A stretch of 64,000 nucleotides of DNA from Flavobacterium sp. (GCF_027531705.1 NZ_JAPZSP010000026.1:22719-86718); one strand, 5' to 3'; shown: positions 1 through 9,934, counted from the first letter of the stretch. Numbers and translations: made by a program. Notes: generated from the letters alone by a model not told the origin.

Positions 1-2324
1 TCAGCAACAAATTCAATTTCAAAATTCCCATTTGCATCTGTTGTTACTTCACCTTCAAAAAGTTCTTCTTCATTGTCGCGATAATTATCGTTGTAAGAAT
101 AGGTGTTTCGATCAATAGTGTAATTCACTTTTGCATTTGTCAATACGCTTCCAGAAAAAGCTTTTGCCAAACCTTTTACTTTTATTTTTTGATTAATTAC
201 TAAATCTTCTTTGATTTTGTCAAAAGTGACTTCAAATTTTGGACGTTTGTATTCTTCAACTCTAAATTCTATTCTCGAATTTTCAAATATTTCTCTATAA
301 TCTGCATTTTCCCAAAATGGATGAAAATCTTTTGATTTGTTATATAAAGAGCATTTTTCTGTATCATCTGGTTCTTCAATTTCAATAGAATAATTTCCAG
401 TCAATCCAGTTTTAGGCAAAACAAATTCGCCAGAGAACGAACCGAATTCATTGGTTGTAACATCAAATTCTTTGATTTCGTCATCATCTGCATTTGTGAT
501 AATTACTTTTGCTAATAAATTGCTAACTATTTTAGATTTAACGCCATTTTTTTGAAATGCTATTCCTTTGTAATATACAGTTTGTCCAGGTCTATAGATA
601 GCTCTGTCTAGGTAGATTTCTACTTTACTTTTTTGGTTTTCTGTTTTGTCTTTTGAATATTCATCATAATTGGAAACATATCCACTGTAGGCAGTTATTG
701 AATCATTATTTTTATGTAATTCGATAAAATCTCTGTAATTATAATATGTGTTTTCAGATTTAAACTTCCTTTTGTCAACACTAGCAACACCTTTTTGATT
801 GGTTTTTACTTCAAAATATTTGTTTTTTACAGTAACATTTTCAATAGGTTTTCCTGATTTTCTATCAACAACTTGATAAAATACTGTTGATTCATTTTCA
901 TTTGCTAAAAGTGAAAAATTTGTTACTGATATAGTTTCAAAAGTTTGGATATTTTTTAAATTATCTGAACCTTTACTTTCAAAACAAACCAAATAGCTTC
1001 CAGCTTCTAGATTGGGTAGAAGAACTTCTGTTGAATATTCAAAAAAGTCATTTCTGTTTTGTACCGAGTAAGAGCTTGATTTGTAGAGTTTATTTTTGCT
1101 CAATTCGGATTTATAAATACTATCTTTATCAAACTTATAATTGTAGTAGTAAGCTATGTTATGAAGTGTTTTGGCATCAATTCGATAAAAAGAAATTTTT
1201 AAGCTATCTACATTTTTATATATAATATGAGCTCTGGTATTTTCATTTGGGTACGTATATTTTTGAAGTTGAATAGTCAATGATTTAGAGGTAATTTGGT
1301 TTTTCATCACATTGGCTAATTTAAAAGCATTTGAATTATTTTTGATGCTTAGTATACTATCCAAAACTTCTATTGCTTTTAAATTATAATTTGTAGTCCT
1401 TTTTTTTGAAGCCAACCCTCTAATATAAATAGCTTTTTCGTATTGAATCTTTTGAAGTAAAAAATCATCAATAGCATATTTTTGAAGTCTATTCAGCGCT
1501 TTTTGATAATTTTCATTTACTCCAATAAACGATTCGTTCATGAATTTTATTCTGTTAAATTGTTTTTCAAAAGTCGGTCTTTCTTCTAGTTTTTTGAATA
1601 AAAGGATAATCTCTTTTGCCGATTCGCTAGACAGAGTATCAATATTTAAATTTAAAAACTCGTTTGTGTTTCCTACTAAATCTTGTTTGTAAAATTTATC
1701 AATATAACCATGCATTGTACTGACTCCATTTTTTCTGTAATGATTGATGTTTTCATCAATTATGTAGTCATATAAAGTAGTGTTTTTAAATTTTTCAATT
1801 GTTAAGAAATCGAAAATTGGCTCATATTTTGAGAGATAGATATCTTTCAATTCAGACACATTTTCTAATGATTTTTTATAGGCTTTTTCAATTTCATAAT
1901 AAAAATCAGAATGATTCCAAGTCAAAAAGTTTTTAGTTGCTAGACTATCAGTTTTTGTTCTTTTTTGTAAATCATAACTATATCTATTAGAATAATCTTC
2001 TAAACATTTTGCATATACAAGATATAAAATAGCTTTTGAGGGAACAGATGCTTTTTTTATTTTAGAATTTAGATCGTCAATGATTTTACTTTGTGCATTT
2101 TCATCAATACGCTGTAAATATTTAGATTGATAAAAAAAACATTTGATGATTTCCGCTTCATTATTTTTTCTAGTGGCTTTTTTATATATATCATTGACAA
2201 TTTCAGAGGCTGATTTAATCTTGTCTTCATTTTCAAGTTCAATAACTTGTGCCCAGTTTTTGTCGCTGTTTTGGCAAAATGAAATAGAAGAAAATAATAA
2301 AATGATGTATAGAATATTTTTCAT
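1..2324 (-). CDS. alpha-2-macroglobulin (MG2 domain) family protein, 3' end beyond the window
   Basis: The open frame begins with ATG at 2324 and runs off the left edge, giving about 774 N-terminal residues. A hydrophobic leader (MKNILYIILLFSSISFCQ) indicates export. The N-terminal 500 residues or so are helical and Lys/Asp-rich. Around bases 570-640 comes the motif LDRAIYRPGQTVYYKG, the typical start of an MG2 domain of bacterial alpha-2-macroglobulins, followed by further beta-rich domains. Such proteins are thought to trap proteases or protect the envelope. Members in Bacteroidota are usually far longer (often over 1,800 residues), so more than half is missing here. Whether it has the thioester motif cannot be seen. 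It is divergent from the TPR gene at 2436. Confidence 0.8.
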   Translation of the reverse strand, partial: MKNILYIILLFSSISFCQNSDKNWAQVIELENEDKIKSASEIVNDIYKKATRKNNEAEIIKCFFYQSKYLQRIDENAQSKIIDDLNSKIKKASVPSKAILYLVYAKCLEDYSNRYSYDLQKRTKTDSLATKNFLTWNHSDFYYEIEKAYKKSLENVSELKDIYLSKYEPIFDFLTIEKFKNTTLYDYIIDENINHYRKNGVSTMHGYIDKFYKQDLVGNTNEFLNLNIDTLSSESAKEIILLFKKLEERPTFEKQFNRIKFMNESFIGVNENYQKALNRLQKYAIDDFLLQKIQYEKAIYIRGLASKKRTTNYNLKAIEVLDSILSIKNNSNAFKLANVMKNQITSKSLTIQLQKYTYPNENTRAHIIYKNVDSLKISFYRIDAKTLHNIAYYYNYKFDKDSIYKSELSKNKLYKSSSYSVQNRNDFFEYSTEVLLPNLEAGSYLVCFESKGSDNLKNIQTFETISVTNFSLLANENESTVFYQVVDRKSGKPIENVTVKNKYFEVKTNQKGVASVDKRKFKSENTYYNYRDFIELHKNNDSITAYSGYVSNYDEYSKDKTENQKSKVEIYLDRAIYRPGQTVYYKGIAFQKNGVKSKIVSNLLAKVIITNADDDEIKEFDVTTNEFGSFSGEFVLPKTGLTGNYSIEIEEPDDTEKCSLYNKSKDFHPFWENADYREIFENSRIEFRVEEYKRPKFEVTFDKIKEDLVINQKIKVKGLAKAFSGSVLTNAKVNYTIDRNTYSYNDNYRDNEEELFEGEVTTDANGNFEIEFVA

Positions 2325-2435
2325 AGAGAAAGTTGTTTTTTATTTCAAATAAAATCCATGACAAATTACAAAAAAATCTTATCAAATATCAGAAACAAAA
2401 TCGTTTTTCCTATTTTTGAAAAATAAAACCAACAC

Positions 2436-3122
2436 ATGAAGTTTCTATCTTTTTTATTTTTTTTAATCTCCATAAATATGATGGCAGAAACCGATTTTGA
2501 AAAAGCCGAAAAACTCTTCAAACAAGAAAAGTACGAACAAGCCAAAGTGCTTTTTGAAAACTATCTAAAATCCAATCCCAATAATTATAAAACTATTGAA
2601 TATCTTGGCGATATTGCCGGACATCAAAAAAAATGGGATGAAGCAATCAAACAATACAAAGTATTAAAAACACAATTTTCTAAAACAGCGAATTATTGGT
2701 ATAAATATGGTGGAGCTTTAGGAATGAAAGCTAAATCGGTTAACAAGTTCAAAGCACTTGGAATGATTGACGAAGTAGAAAAATCCTTTCTAACAGCAGC
2801 TAAGCTTGATACAAAACATATCGAATCACGCTGGGCATTAGTCATGTTATATATTGAATTACCAGGAATTGTTGGTGGAAGCGAAACCAAAGCCAAAAAA
2901 TATGCCGATGAATTACAAGAACTTTCCAAAGTTGACGGCTATTTAGCCAAAGGTTACATCGACGAATATTATAGCAGGTACAACAAAGCTGAAGCAAATT
3001 ATATAAAAGCCCACGAAATTGGCAATTCAAAAACAACTTTTCAAAAGCTTTATAACCTATATTTGAATAAAATTAAAGACAAAATAAAAGCAAAAAAGTT
3101 AAAAGAACATTTCGAAAAATAA
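2436..3122 (+). CDS. exported TPR-repeat protein
   Basis: This 228-residue protein begins with a cleavable-looking leader (about residues 1-18). It continues with helix pairs of TPR type, for example AEKLFKQEKYEQAKVLFENY at about 24-43 and the following KKWDEAIKQY repeat. The middle contains a less regular helical block with a conserved-looking GIVGGS turn. No catalytic motif is visible. A -7-like TATTTTTG lies at 2411-2418, but I see no matching -33 element. TPR proteins act as protein-binding scaffolds; the partner is unknown. The following 97-bp gap holds a word-repeat hairpin and then mpl. Confidence 0.75.
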   Translation: MKFLSFLFFLISINMMAETDFEKAEKLFKQEKYEQAKVLFENYLKSNPNNYKTIEYLGDIAGHQKKWDEAIKQYKVLKTQFSKTANYWYKYGGALGMKAKSVNKFKALGMIDEVEKSFLTAAKLDTKHIESRWALVMLYIELPGIVGGSETKAKKYADELQELSKVDGYLAKGYIDEYYSRYNKAEANYIKAHEIGNSKTTFQKLYNLYLNKIKDKIKAKKLKEHFEK

Positions 3123-3124
3123 AA

Positions 3125-3216
3125 ATAGTTTAAGATAGTTTAATGAAAGTTTAAAATTGTTTAATTCCTTGAGAAAACAACTTTAAACTCTTAAACTCTT
3201 AAACCTCTAAACTAGA
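3125..3216 (+). repeat. word-repeat inverted repeat (GTTTAA / TTAAAC words)
   Basis: The gap between the TPR gene and mpl is filled by a left arm with four GTTTAA words (3129-3163) and a right arm with TTTAAAC/TTAAAC words (3181-3212). A short spacer (CCTTGAGAAAAC) separates them. The arms can pair in several registers to form a long imperfect hairpin. It is compositionally like the repeats at 29848, 32188/32702 and 34263 but uses different words. Confidence 0.6.
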
Positions 3217-3219
3217 TTA

Positions 3220-4575
3220 ATGAGAACACATTTCATAGCCATTGGCGGAGCAGCCATGCACAATTTAGCACTTGCATTACATAACAAAGGATATCAAGTT
3301 ACAGGTAGCGACGATGCTATTTTTGAGCCATCCAAATCACGTTTAGAAAAAAAAGGATTGTTGCCCAAAGAAATGGGTTGGTTTCCCGAAAAAATAACTT
3401 CTGATATTGAAGCAATAATTCTTGGAATGCACGCCAAAGCTGATAATCCTGAGTTGCTAAAAGCAAAAGAATTAGGATTAAAAATTTATTCTTATCCCGA
3501 ATTTTTGTACGAGCAATCCAAAAACAAAACACGTGTTGTAATTGGAGGTTCGCACGGAAAAACGACCATCACTTCTATGATTTTGCACGTAATGCATTAT
3601 CATAATATCGAAGTTGATTACATGGTTGGTGCACAATTGGAAGGATTTGATACAATGGTGCATCTCACAGAAAACAACGATTTTATTGTGCTTGAAGGCG
3701 ATGAATATCTGTCTTCACCAATCGATAGACGACCAAAATTTCATTTGTACCAACCTAATATTGCTTTGCTATCGGGTATTGCTTGGGATCATATCAATGT
3801 GTTTCCAACATTTGAAAATTATGTGGAGCAGTTCGAAATTTTTGTCAAGCAAATCACAAATGGCGGAATTCTTGTTTACAACGAAGAAGACGAAACGGTA
3901 AAAAAAGTAGCAGAAGAAGCAACAAATCCGATTAGAAAAATTGCTTATCAAACACCAAGTTACACCGTAGAAGATGGAACAACTTTACTCGACACACCAG
4001 AAGGACCAATGCCAATAGAAGTTTTTGGAGCACACAATCTAAACAATCTTGCTGGCGCCAAATGGATTTGCCAAAACATGGGTGTTGATGAAGCCGATTT
4101 TTACGAAGCCATTGCAAGTTTCAAAGGAGCAAGCAAACGTTTAGAAAAAATTGCCGAAGGAAAAGGGAAAGTAGCTTACAAAGATTTTGCCCATTCGCCA
4201 AGTAAAGTTTCGGCAACAACCAAAGCAGTCAAAAATCAATATCCAGATAGAAAACTAATTGCGTGTTTGGAATTACATACTTATAGCAGTTTGAATGCCG
4301 AATTCTTGAAAGAATACCAAGGAGCTTTAGATGCAGCCGATGTTGCAGTTGTTTTTTATTCGCCAGATGCTGTTAAAATTAAACAACTGGAAGAAGTAAC
4401 TTACGAGCAAATAGCACATTCGTTTCAAAGAGAAGATTTGATTATTTATACTAATCCTGCCGATTTTAAAAACTTCTTATTCAGTCAAAATTTTGATAAT
4501 TCAGCATTATTACTAATGAGTTCAGGAAATTATGGTGGATTGAATTTTGATGAAGTAAAGGAGTTAATCAATTAG
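3220..4575 (+). CDS. mpl: Mpl-type UDP-N-acetylmuramate:tripeptide ligase (murein recycling)
   Basis: This 451-residue protein is a Mur ligase. It has an N-terminal Rossmann-like segment (IAIGGAAMHNLALAL), the ATP-binding loop GGSHGKTT at 109-116, an EGDEY motif near residue 150 followed by DRRPKF, and DFAHSPSK in the third domain. The EGDEY-x5-D/R-R-x-KF arrangement and the length fit Mpl better than MurC. Mpl joins recovered L-Ala-gamma-D-Glu-meso-diaminopimelate to UDP-MurNAc in the cytoplasm. The ATG directly follows a repeat-rich spacer, and a strong convergent terminator follows the gene. Confidence 0.85.
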   Translation: MRTHFIAIGGAAMHNLALALHNKGYQVTGSDDAIFEPSKSRLEKKGLLPKEMGWFPEKITSDIEAIILGMHAKADNPELLKAKELGLKIYSYPEFLYEQSKNKTRVVIGGSHGKTTITSMILHVMHYHNIEVDYMVGAQLEGFDTMVHLTENNDFIVLEGDEYLSSPIDRRPKFHLYQPNIALLSGIAWDHINVFPTFENYVEQFEIFVKQITNGGILVYNEEDETVKKVAEEATNPIRKIAYQTPSYTVEDGTTLLDTPEGPMPIEVFGAHNLNNLAGAKWICQNMGVDEADFYEAIASFKGASKRLEKIAEGKGKVAYKDFAHSPSKVSATTKAVKNQYPDRKLIACLELHTYSSLNAEFLKEYQGALDAADVAVVFYSPDAVKIKQLEEVTYEQIAHSFQREDLIIYTNPADFKNFLFSQNFDNSALLLMSSGNYGGLNFDEVKELIN

Positions 4576-4597
4576 AAATATGTTTTGCTAATAGAAT

Positions 4598-4634
4598 AAA
4601 AAAATGCCTCACTTTTTTATGAGGCATTTTTTTT
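4598..4634. terminator. bidirectional rho-independent terminator
   Basis: A perfect 13-bp stem (AAAAAAATGCCTC pairing with GAGGCATTTTTTT) has a 10-base loop and an A-tract and T-tract on its two sides. It lies between the convergent mpl and BNR genes, so it can serve both. Confidence 0.9.
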
Positions 4635-4639
4635 ACTAA

Positions 4640-7600
4640 TTATTCAGCTAAAAATTCTTCCATTGTTTTTAGTTTGAAAGGAATTCCATTTTTGGTGGCA
4701 GCATCAGTAAGTTTTTTGTAATTACTTGCTTTTAAACTTTCAAATTTGTTTTTAGCGGTATTGAAAAGTTCCATTACACTTTCAATATTTGCTTTTTGAG
4801 AAGGCGAAGGTGCATCATATTGACCAGTTACTGACGAATATATTGAACCTAATTTTTCACGTAACTGTTTTTCAGCAGCACCAACATAGTTATCGCCAGT
4901 TGTGACAACCATGGTGTTTTTTAGCGCATTTAAATCGGATGAAATTTTTGCATTTGTTTTTTTCATCGAAGGCACTTTTGCACTTAATTCGTCTGTTGCT
5001 TTAAGCATTTCATCAACTTGATAAACCATATAAGCTAGCTCTTGAACTTTATCAAACAACATGTGAGCTGTTTTGTATTGTTCTTCTCTTGCTGCTTGTG
5101 TTATAACACTTTTTGGGTCGTTGGTTATTTCAAACTCATGAGTATAGGTTTCTTTTCCTTTTGTTAAAACCGCTTTGTAGTTACCAGCAGGTGCTAATGG
5201 AGTTGTGAAACCGCTAAAATCTATGGTTTTTCCTTGCGCACCTTTTGGCCCTTTTTCGTTAAAACCCCAAGTTACAATATTGATTCCTTTTTGGTTAGAG
5301 GCAGGAAGTTTGACAACTTTTTTGCCATTTGCATCTTGAATTTCCATTTCCATTTTGCCAAATGTGTTTCTTTTTTTCAAATAATAAACTATTTGAGCAG
5401 CACTATTAGGATTTTCGCCAACAAATTCTAGTTCAGAAGCAGTTCCGCCAAAACTAGATTCTTCCAATTTAGGATACGCTTTAGTTTGGAAAAAGTGAAC
5501 ATCTTTCTTAACAACATCTTGAGTAACTTGTCTTAAAACACTAATGTCATCTAAAATAATAATGCCGCGACCATGAGTTGCCATTACTAAATCATTGGTT
5601 TTTTTATGTAAATCTAAATAAAAAACGGGCGCGGCAGGCATGTTGTTTTCAAATTTAGACCAGTTTTTTCCGCCATCAATAGTAATATAAAGACCTTTTT
5701 CTGTTCCTAGAAACAATAGATTTTCATTTACATAATCTTCTTGTAAGCTTCTAGTAAAACCATCAATGTCTTTTGTGATAATCGAATTCCAAGTTTTACC
5801 ATAATCAGTTGTTTTATAGGCATAAGCTTGATAATCATTTTTGGTATGACCATCAAAAATGGCATAAGCGCTACCAGCATTAAAATTACTTGCTTCGATA
5901 TGATAGCACCAAGTATTTAAAGGTAAACCTTTGATATTTGCTGTAACATTTGTCCAAGTTTTTCCGCCATCTTTGGTTACTTGAACATTTCCATCATCGG
6001 TTCCTGCCCAAATAACATTTTTATCTTTTGGCGATTCTGCAATAGTAAAAAGCGTACAATGATTTTCTGCACCAGAATTATCTTTAGACAATCCACCAGA
6101 GTTTTCTTGATTTAATTTTGCAGGATTATTGGTAGTCAAATCAGGTGAAATTATTTTCCATGTTGCACCCATATCATCTGAAACGTGAACAAATTGACTT
6201 CCAGCATATATTCTATCTGGATTCGCAATTCCTGTTACAATTGGTGTGTTCCAATTAAAACGCAATTTGGTAACACCTTTTTCTTGCAAAGGTTGAATAG
6301 TTTTTAATTCTTTGGTAGCTATGTTATAACGCCAAATATTTTCTGCACCTTGCATTTCACTATAAATTATAGGTTTTGTAGGATGTTTTAAAACTCTAAA
6401 TCCATCGCCATAACCCACGCTTTCCCAATCGCGCGCCTCAATTCCGCCATCACTTTTACTTGGTCCGTACCATGAACCATTATCTTGTAATCCTCCATAA
6501 ATATTGTAGGGTTCAGCATCATCTATACTAATATGATAAAATTGAGAAAGAGGTAAATTTTTAACAATATCTAATGTGCTACCACTATTCCAACTTCTAT
6601 ATAAGCCACCATCTGTTGCGCAATAAATTCTATTCGTATCATTCATGTCAATTGCTATATCGTGAATGTCGGCATGCATACTTCCAAGGTTTTTGAAAGT
6701 TTTTCCACCATCACGACTTATCGAACCAAAAAGTCCACCTTTGTATACAATTTCAGGATTTTTAGGGTCAACCACTATTCGTGAAAAGTAGAATGGTCTT
6801 ACTACAAGAGCAAAATCACTGTTTAAATGTGTCCAGCTTTTTCCTGCATCGGTAGATTTATACATTCCTTTTTGACTGTCTTTTTCACATTCTATAACAC
6901 TGTATAAAATATCAGGATTTGATGGAGCAACCGCTATTGCTATTCTTCCTAATTTTCCTGTTGGATAACCATTATGAATTTTATTCCATGTTTTTCCACC
7001 ATCGATAGTTTTTAGCAAACAAGAGTTTAGTCCACCAGAATTAAACGACCATGCTGTTCTTCTGAATTCCCAAAAACTGGCGTACATAACATCTGGATTT
7101 TTTGGGTCAATAACTAAATCTGAGCAACCTGTTTTAGCATCAATTCCATAAATTTTTGTCCAAGTTTTTCCACCATCTTTTGAGTTGTAGATTCCTCTTT
7201 CATCGCTATCACCCCAAAGTGCTCCCAAAACACCAACCCAAACATTGTCTGAATTTCTAGGGTCAATTACAATAGAAGAAATTCGGTCAGATTTTGGCAA
7301 ACCCATGTTTGTCCAGTTCAATCCGCCATCAGTAGATTTGTAGATGCCATCTCCAGCAGAAACACTATTTCTAGTCCAAGTTTCTCCAGTTCCAACCCAA
7401 ATTACATTGTCGGGTTTATTAGGGTCTACAGTAATGCAGCCTATTGATTGATTATGTTTGTCAAACATTGGCGAAAAACTCGCACCACCATCACTACTTT
7501 TCCAAACACCGCCACCTGCTGCGCCGATGTAAATAATTTGATTGTTAGTAGGATGTTGTGCAATATCAGCAATTCTTCCGCTCATTATGGCAGGGCCAAT

Positions 7601-7714
7601 TTGTCGGGCTTTTATATCTCCAAACAGTTCTTTACCTTTTAGAACAACATCTTCTTGAGCATTCGCTTGAAAAGATACAAGACCAATTAAAGCTATTAGT
7701 TTTAGGGTTTTCAT
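4640..7714 (-). CDS. large exported BNR/sortilin-type beta-propeller protein
   Basis: This 1,024-residue protein starts with a signal peptide (MKTLKLIALIGLVSFQANAQ). It carries many Asp-box motifs of the S-x-D-G-G-x-x-W type through about residues 60-700, for example KSTDGGLNW, NSKDGGKTW, KTIDGGKTW and ITIDGGKNW. These are the blades of VPS10/sortilin-like or glycosidase-like propellers. The last 300 residues include a beta domain and a helical region near the C terminus. No T9SS sorting tail is evident, so a periplasmic or T9SS-independent location is likely. Homologues are often labelled glycosyl hydrolase, but no catalytic residues can be assigned from sequence alone. It is probably co-transcribed with the LolA-like gene 9 bp upstream. 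Confidence 0.75.
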   Translation of the reverse strand: MKTLKLIALIGLVSFQANAQEDVVLKGKELFGDIKARQIGPAIMSGRIADIAQHPTNNQIIYIGAAGGGVWKSSDGGASFSPMFDKHNQSIGCITVDPNKPDNVIWVGTGETWTRNSVSAGDGIYKSTDGGLNWTNMGLPKSDRISSIVIDPRNSDNVWVGVLGALWGDSDERGIYNSKDGGKTWTKIYGIDAKTGCSDLVIDPKNPDVMYASFWEFRRTAWSFNSGGLNSCLLKTIDGGKTWNKIHNGYPTGKLGRIAIAVAPSNPDILYSVIECEKDSQKGMYKSTDAGKSWTHLNSDFALVVRPFYFSRIVVDPKNPEIVYKGGLFGSISRDGGKTFKNLGSMHADIHDIAIDMNDTNRIYCATDGGLYRSWNSGSTLDIVKNLPLSQFYHISIDDAEPYNIYGGLQDNGSWYGPSKSDGGIEARDWESVGYGDGFRVLKHPTKPIIYSEMQGAENIWRYNIATKELKTIQPLQEKGVTKLRFNWNTPIVTGIANPDRIYAGSQFVHVSDDMGATWKIISPDLTTNNPAKLNQENSGGLSKDNSGAENHCTLFTIAESPKDKNVIWAGTDDGNVQVTKDGGKTWTNVTANIKGLPLNTWCYHIEASNFNAGSAYAIFDGHTKNDYQAYAYKTTDYGKTWNSIITKDIDGFTRSLQEDYVNENLLFLGTEKGLYITIDGGKNWSKFENNMPAAPVFYLDLHKKTNDLVMATHGRGIIILDDISVLRQVTQDVVKKDVHFFQTKAYPKLEESSFGGTASELEFVGENPNSAAQIVYYLKKRNTFGKMEMEIQDANGKKVVKLPASNQKGINIVTWGFNEKGPKGAQGKTIDFSGFTTPLAPAGNYKAVLTKGKETYTHEFEITNDPKSVITQAAREEQYKTAHMLFDKVQELAYMVYQVDEMLKATDELSAKVPSMKKTNAKISSDLNALKNTMVVTTGDNYVGAAEKQLREKLGSIYSSVTGQYDAPSPSQKANIESVMELFNTAKNKFESLKASNYKKLTDAATKNGIPFKLKTMEEFLAE

Positions 7715-7723
7715 AATCTAAAA

Positions 7724-8464
7724 TTATTCTGCTTTAAATTCTAATGCTTTCGGGTCGATTGCTGCGTTGAGTGTAATTTTTTTAACAGTCATTTCTTGTC
7801 CAAATTGGTTCATGGTGAAAGGGAAATAAATGCCATCAACTTCTTGGTAATTACTCATTTTAGATGTTGCCATTTGACCTTTCATTGGGCCTTCTTGCAT
7901 TTCAGATTCAGTCATGACAATAACATTGTTTTCGGTGTCAAAATAGTAAAATGTTACATCTTGCAATTTTGCACCATTTACTGATTTAGGTAATTTTGTT
8001 AATTTCAATTTATGACATTCTGTGCCTTCTTTGGTCTCTTTTCCTATATATTCTGCAGTATATCCTTTTTGTTTATAATTTAAAAAAGGATCAGGAAAAT
8101 CTTTTGTGGCAGTATTTTTCATGTTTTCAATATCTTCTGAAGCCATTTTTTCTGCTTTCATGGTCATCATATTCGTTGACCAACCTGTAGTTCCGTCAAA
8201 AGCTACTTGCGTCATTTCTTTTCCCATCAAGTTTATTTTGACAAGCATTTTCCCGTCTTTAGAGTTAGAAACTTCCACAGGAATTTCCATTCCTTGGTAA
8301 TTTGCTACTAATTCCATTTTGGTAGAAGCTACAGCTTCCAATTTTTGTTTTCCACCGATTGTTTCAATGTACTTATTTACAACTTCATCAGCTGTTTGAG
8401 CATGAGCATTGCTAATTCCTAGTACGATTACTAATGTTTTAACGAGTAAAGATAAATTTTTCAT
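7724..8464 (-). CDS. exported LolA-like (outer-membrane lipoprotein-sorting fold) protein
   Basis: This 246-residue protein has a signal peptide ending near HAQ (residue 23). The segment ADEVVNKYIETIGGKQKLEAV and the alternating beta-strand pattern that follows resemble the single-sheet LolA/LolB-like fold seen in many Bacteroidota periplasmic proteins. It lacks clear identity to true LolA, so lipid or lipoprotein binding is an inference. It is transcribed just ahead of the large BNR gene (9-bp gap), which suggests a shared operon. Confidence 0.6.
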   Translation of the reverse strand: MKNLSLLVKTLVIVLGISNAHAQTADEVVNKYIETIGGKQKLEAVASTKMELVANYQGMEIPVEVSNSKDGKMLVKINLMGKEMTQVAFDGTTGWSTNMMTMKAEKMASEDIENMKNTATKDFPDPFLNYKQKGYTAEYIGKETKEGTECHKLKLTKLPKSVNGAKLQDVTFYYFDTENNVIVMTESEMQEGPMKGQMATSKMSNYQEVDGIYFPFTMNQFGQEMTVKKITLNAAIDPKALEFKAE

Positions 8465-8535
8465 AATGTTTGTTTTAAGTTGAATATTGATATAAGTAGT
8501 TATTTTATTAAATGTGTTACAATATATGATTAATT

Positions 8536-9156
8536 TTATTTTATATATTTAAAATGCCCAACAATTTCATAATCAAACAAACAGTCTTCCAAAACTTGTC
8601 CGCCACCAACATTATGAACTAGCATTGGACGCTTGCCATCGGTTGATTTTTTGTGAGTTACAATTCCGATATGAGGTAATTTTCCGTTAATCATCCAAGT
8701 TACAATTTCGCCTGCCTTGTAATCATTTGGATTATCAGAAACTTCTAATTTTTCACCTTTTCTAGTAAAGAAAACTTCAAGATTTGGAACTCTTCTATGG
8801 TCAATATTAGTGTCGCAAGATTTCAAACCCCATTTTTTTGGATATTTAGAAAAGTTTGCTTTCATGTCTTCATGGACTTCTTTCTGCAAATCGATGTTTA
8901 ATTTGCGATAAGCACGAATCACAACATCGGAACAAACACCAGTTTTAGCTGGAACATCGCCATTTGGATATTTTAAAGAAATATAATCGGGTGTATAAGT
9001 TACAGTTGGATCAACAATTGAAATAGCGGCATTGGCTAATTTTTCTTCAAAAGTAGATGGATTTTCAATGAGTGAAGCGGTTGGTTTTGAAACAATCTCA
9101 CTTTTTTTGCAACCAAATGAGAAGCAGATAAATAGGAAAATAGGTAGTAACTTCAT
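8536..9156 (-). CDS. DUF1287 lipoprotein, NlpC/P60-like fold
   Basis: This 206-residue protein has a lipobox-like FSFGC (Cys16). The DUF1287 core has a candidate nucleophile in GVCSDVVIRAYR (Cys75), a downstream helix with the conserved H-x-D-M-K pattern, a DHRRVPNLEVFF segment, and the candidate catalytic His in LPHIGIVTH. The family belongs to the papain-like NlpC/P60 clan and may be a peptidase or amidase acting on the cell wall, although the substrate is unknown. It is transcribed divergently from radC. Confidence 0.75.
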   Translation of the reverse strand: MKLLPIFLFICFSFGCKKSEIVSKPTASLIENPSTFEEKLANAAISIVDPTVTYTPDYISLKYPNGDVPAKTGVCSDVVIRAYRKLNIDLQKEVHEDMKANFSKYPKKWGLKSCDTNIDHRRVPNLEVFFTRKGEKLEVSDNPNDYKAGEIVTWMINGKLPHIGIVTHKKSTDGKRPMLVHNVGGGQVLEDCLFDYEIVGHFKYIK

Positions 9157-9195
9157 AAGTTTTTATTTTCAAAACGTAAATTATAATCAATTTAT

Positions 9196-9226
9196 TTTGA
9201 ACTGATTGAAATAATTATTTCTTTTG
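9196..9226 (+). promoter_or_regulatory. Bacteroidota-type promoter for radC
   Basis: TTTG at 9196-9199 and TTCTTTTG at 9219-9226 are separated by 19 bases, matching TTTG-N19-TAnnTTTG with one mismatch in the -7 box. Transcription would start near 9230. This excludes the upstream TTG at 9224 as a translation start and supports the ATG at 9251. Confidence 0.65.
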
Positions 9227-9250
9227 TACTTTAATATAAGCCAAAATAAT

Positions 9251-9934
9251 ATGTACACGCCAATTAATCAGTGGGCTGAAGACGATCGTCCACGCGAAAA
9301 ATTTCTTCTAAAAGGAAAATCTTCTTTATCCGATTCCGAATTACTTGCTATTCTTATAGGTTCTGGCTCTCGAAACGAAAGTGCCGTGCAACTTTGTCAA
9401 CGCATTTTAGCTTCTGCCAATAATAATTTGAATGCACTCGGAAAACTTTCTGCCCAACAATTAATGGAATTCAAAGGAATAGGCGAGGCAAAAGCAATTT
9501 CGATAGCAGCCGCTTTAGAATTAGGTAGAAGAAGACGTTCAGAAGATGCATTTGAACATAAAAAAATCACTTCAAGCAAAGCCGTTTTTGAAATTATGCA
9601 ACCAATTATTGGTGAATTGATGCATGAAGAGTTTTGGGTTTTGTATCTAAACAATGCTAACAAAGTCATTCATAAAGCACAACTTTCTAAAGGCGGAATG
9701 ACAGGAACAATTGTAGATGTGAGGGTTGTTTTTAAAATTGCTTTTGAACATAACGCAACTTCAATTGTTCTTACACATAATCATCCTTCGGGAAAATTAT
9801 ATGCAAGTGAACCAGACAAAAAACTCACTGAAAAAATAAAAATGGCCGGAAGACAACTCGACGTAATTGTACTTGACCATATCATTATCACTGAAACGGG
9901 TTATTATAGTTTTCAAGATGATGGAATATTTTAA
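9251..9934 (+). CDS. radC: RadC-family JAB/MPN protein
   Basis: The 227-residue protein starts at ATG 9251 (MYTPINQWAEDDRPREKFL), the usual N terminus of the family. An upstream in-frame TTG overlaps the promoter. An N-terminal helix-hairpin-helix region (LMEFKGIGEAKAISIAAALE) precedes the JAB1/MPN domain with the metal-binding set HNHPSGKLYASEPD near the C terminus. Despite the name, a role in DNA repair is doubtful for this family, and the JAB domain suggests a metalloprotease or nuclease fold. The gene is complete, 60 bp upstream of an ABC-transporter operon, and may be cotranscribed with it. Confidence 0.9.
   Translation: MYTPINQWAEDDRPREKFLLKGKSSLSDSELLAILIGSGSRNESAVQLCQRILASANNNLNALGKLSAQQLMEFKGIGEAKAISIAAALELGRRRRSEDAFEHKKITSSKAVFEIMQPIIGELMHEEFWVLYLNNANKVIHKAQLSKGGMTGTIVDVRVVFKIAFEHNATSIVLTHNHPSGKLYASEPDKKLTEKIKMAGRQLDVIVLDHIIITETGYYSFQDDGIF

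Noticed and set aside
9224..9250. Upstream TTG start for radC
   Set aside because: The TTG lies in the -7 element of the promoter, and the family normally begins at the ATG at 9251.
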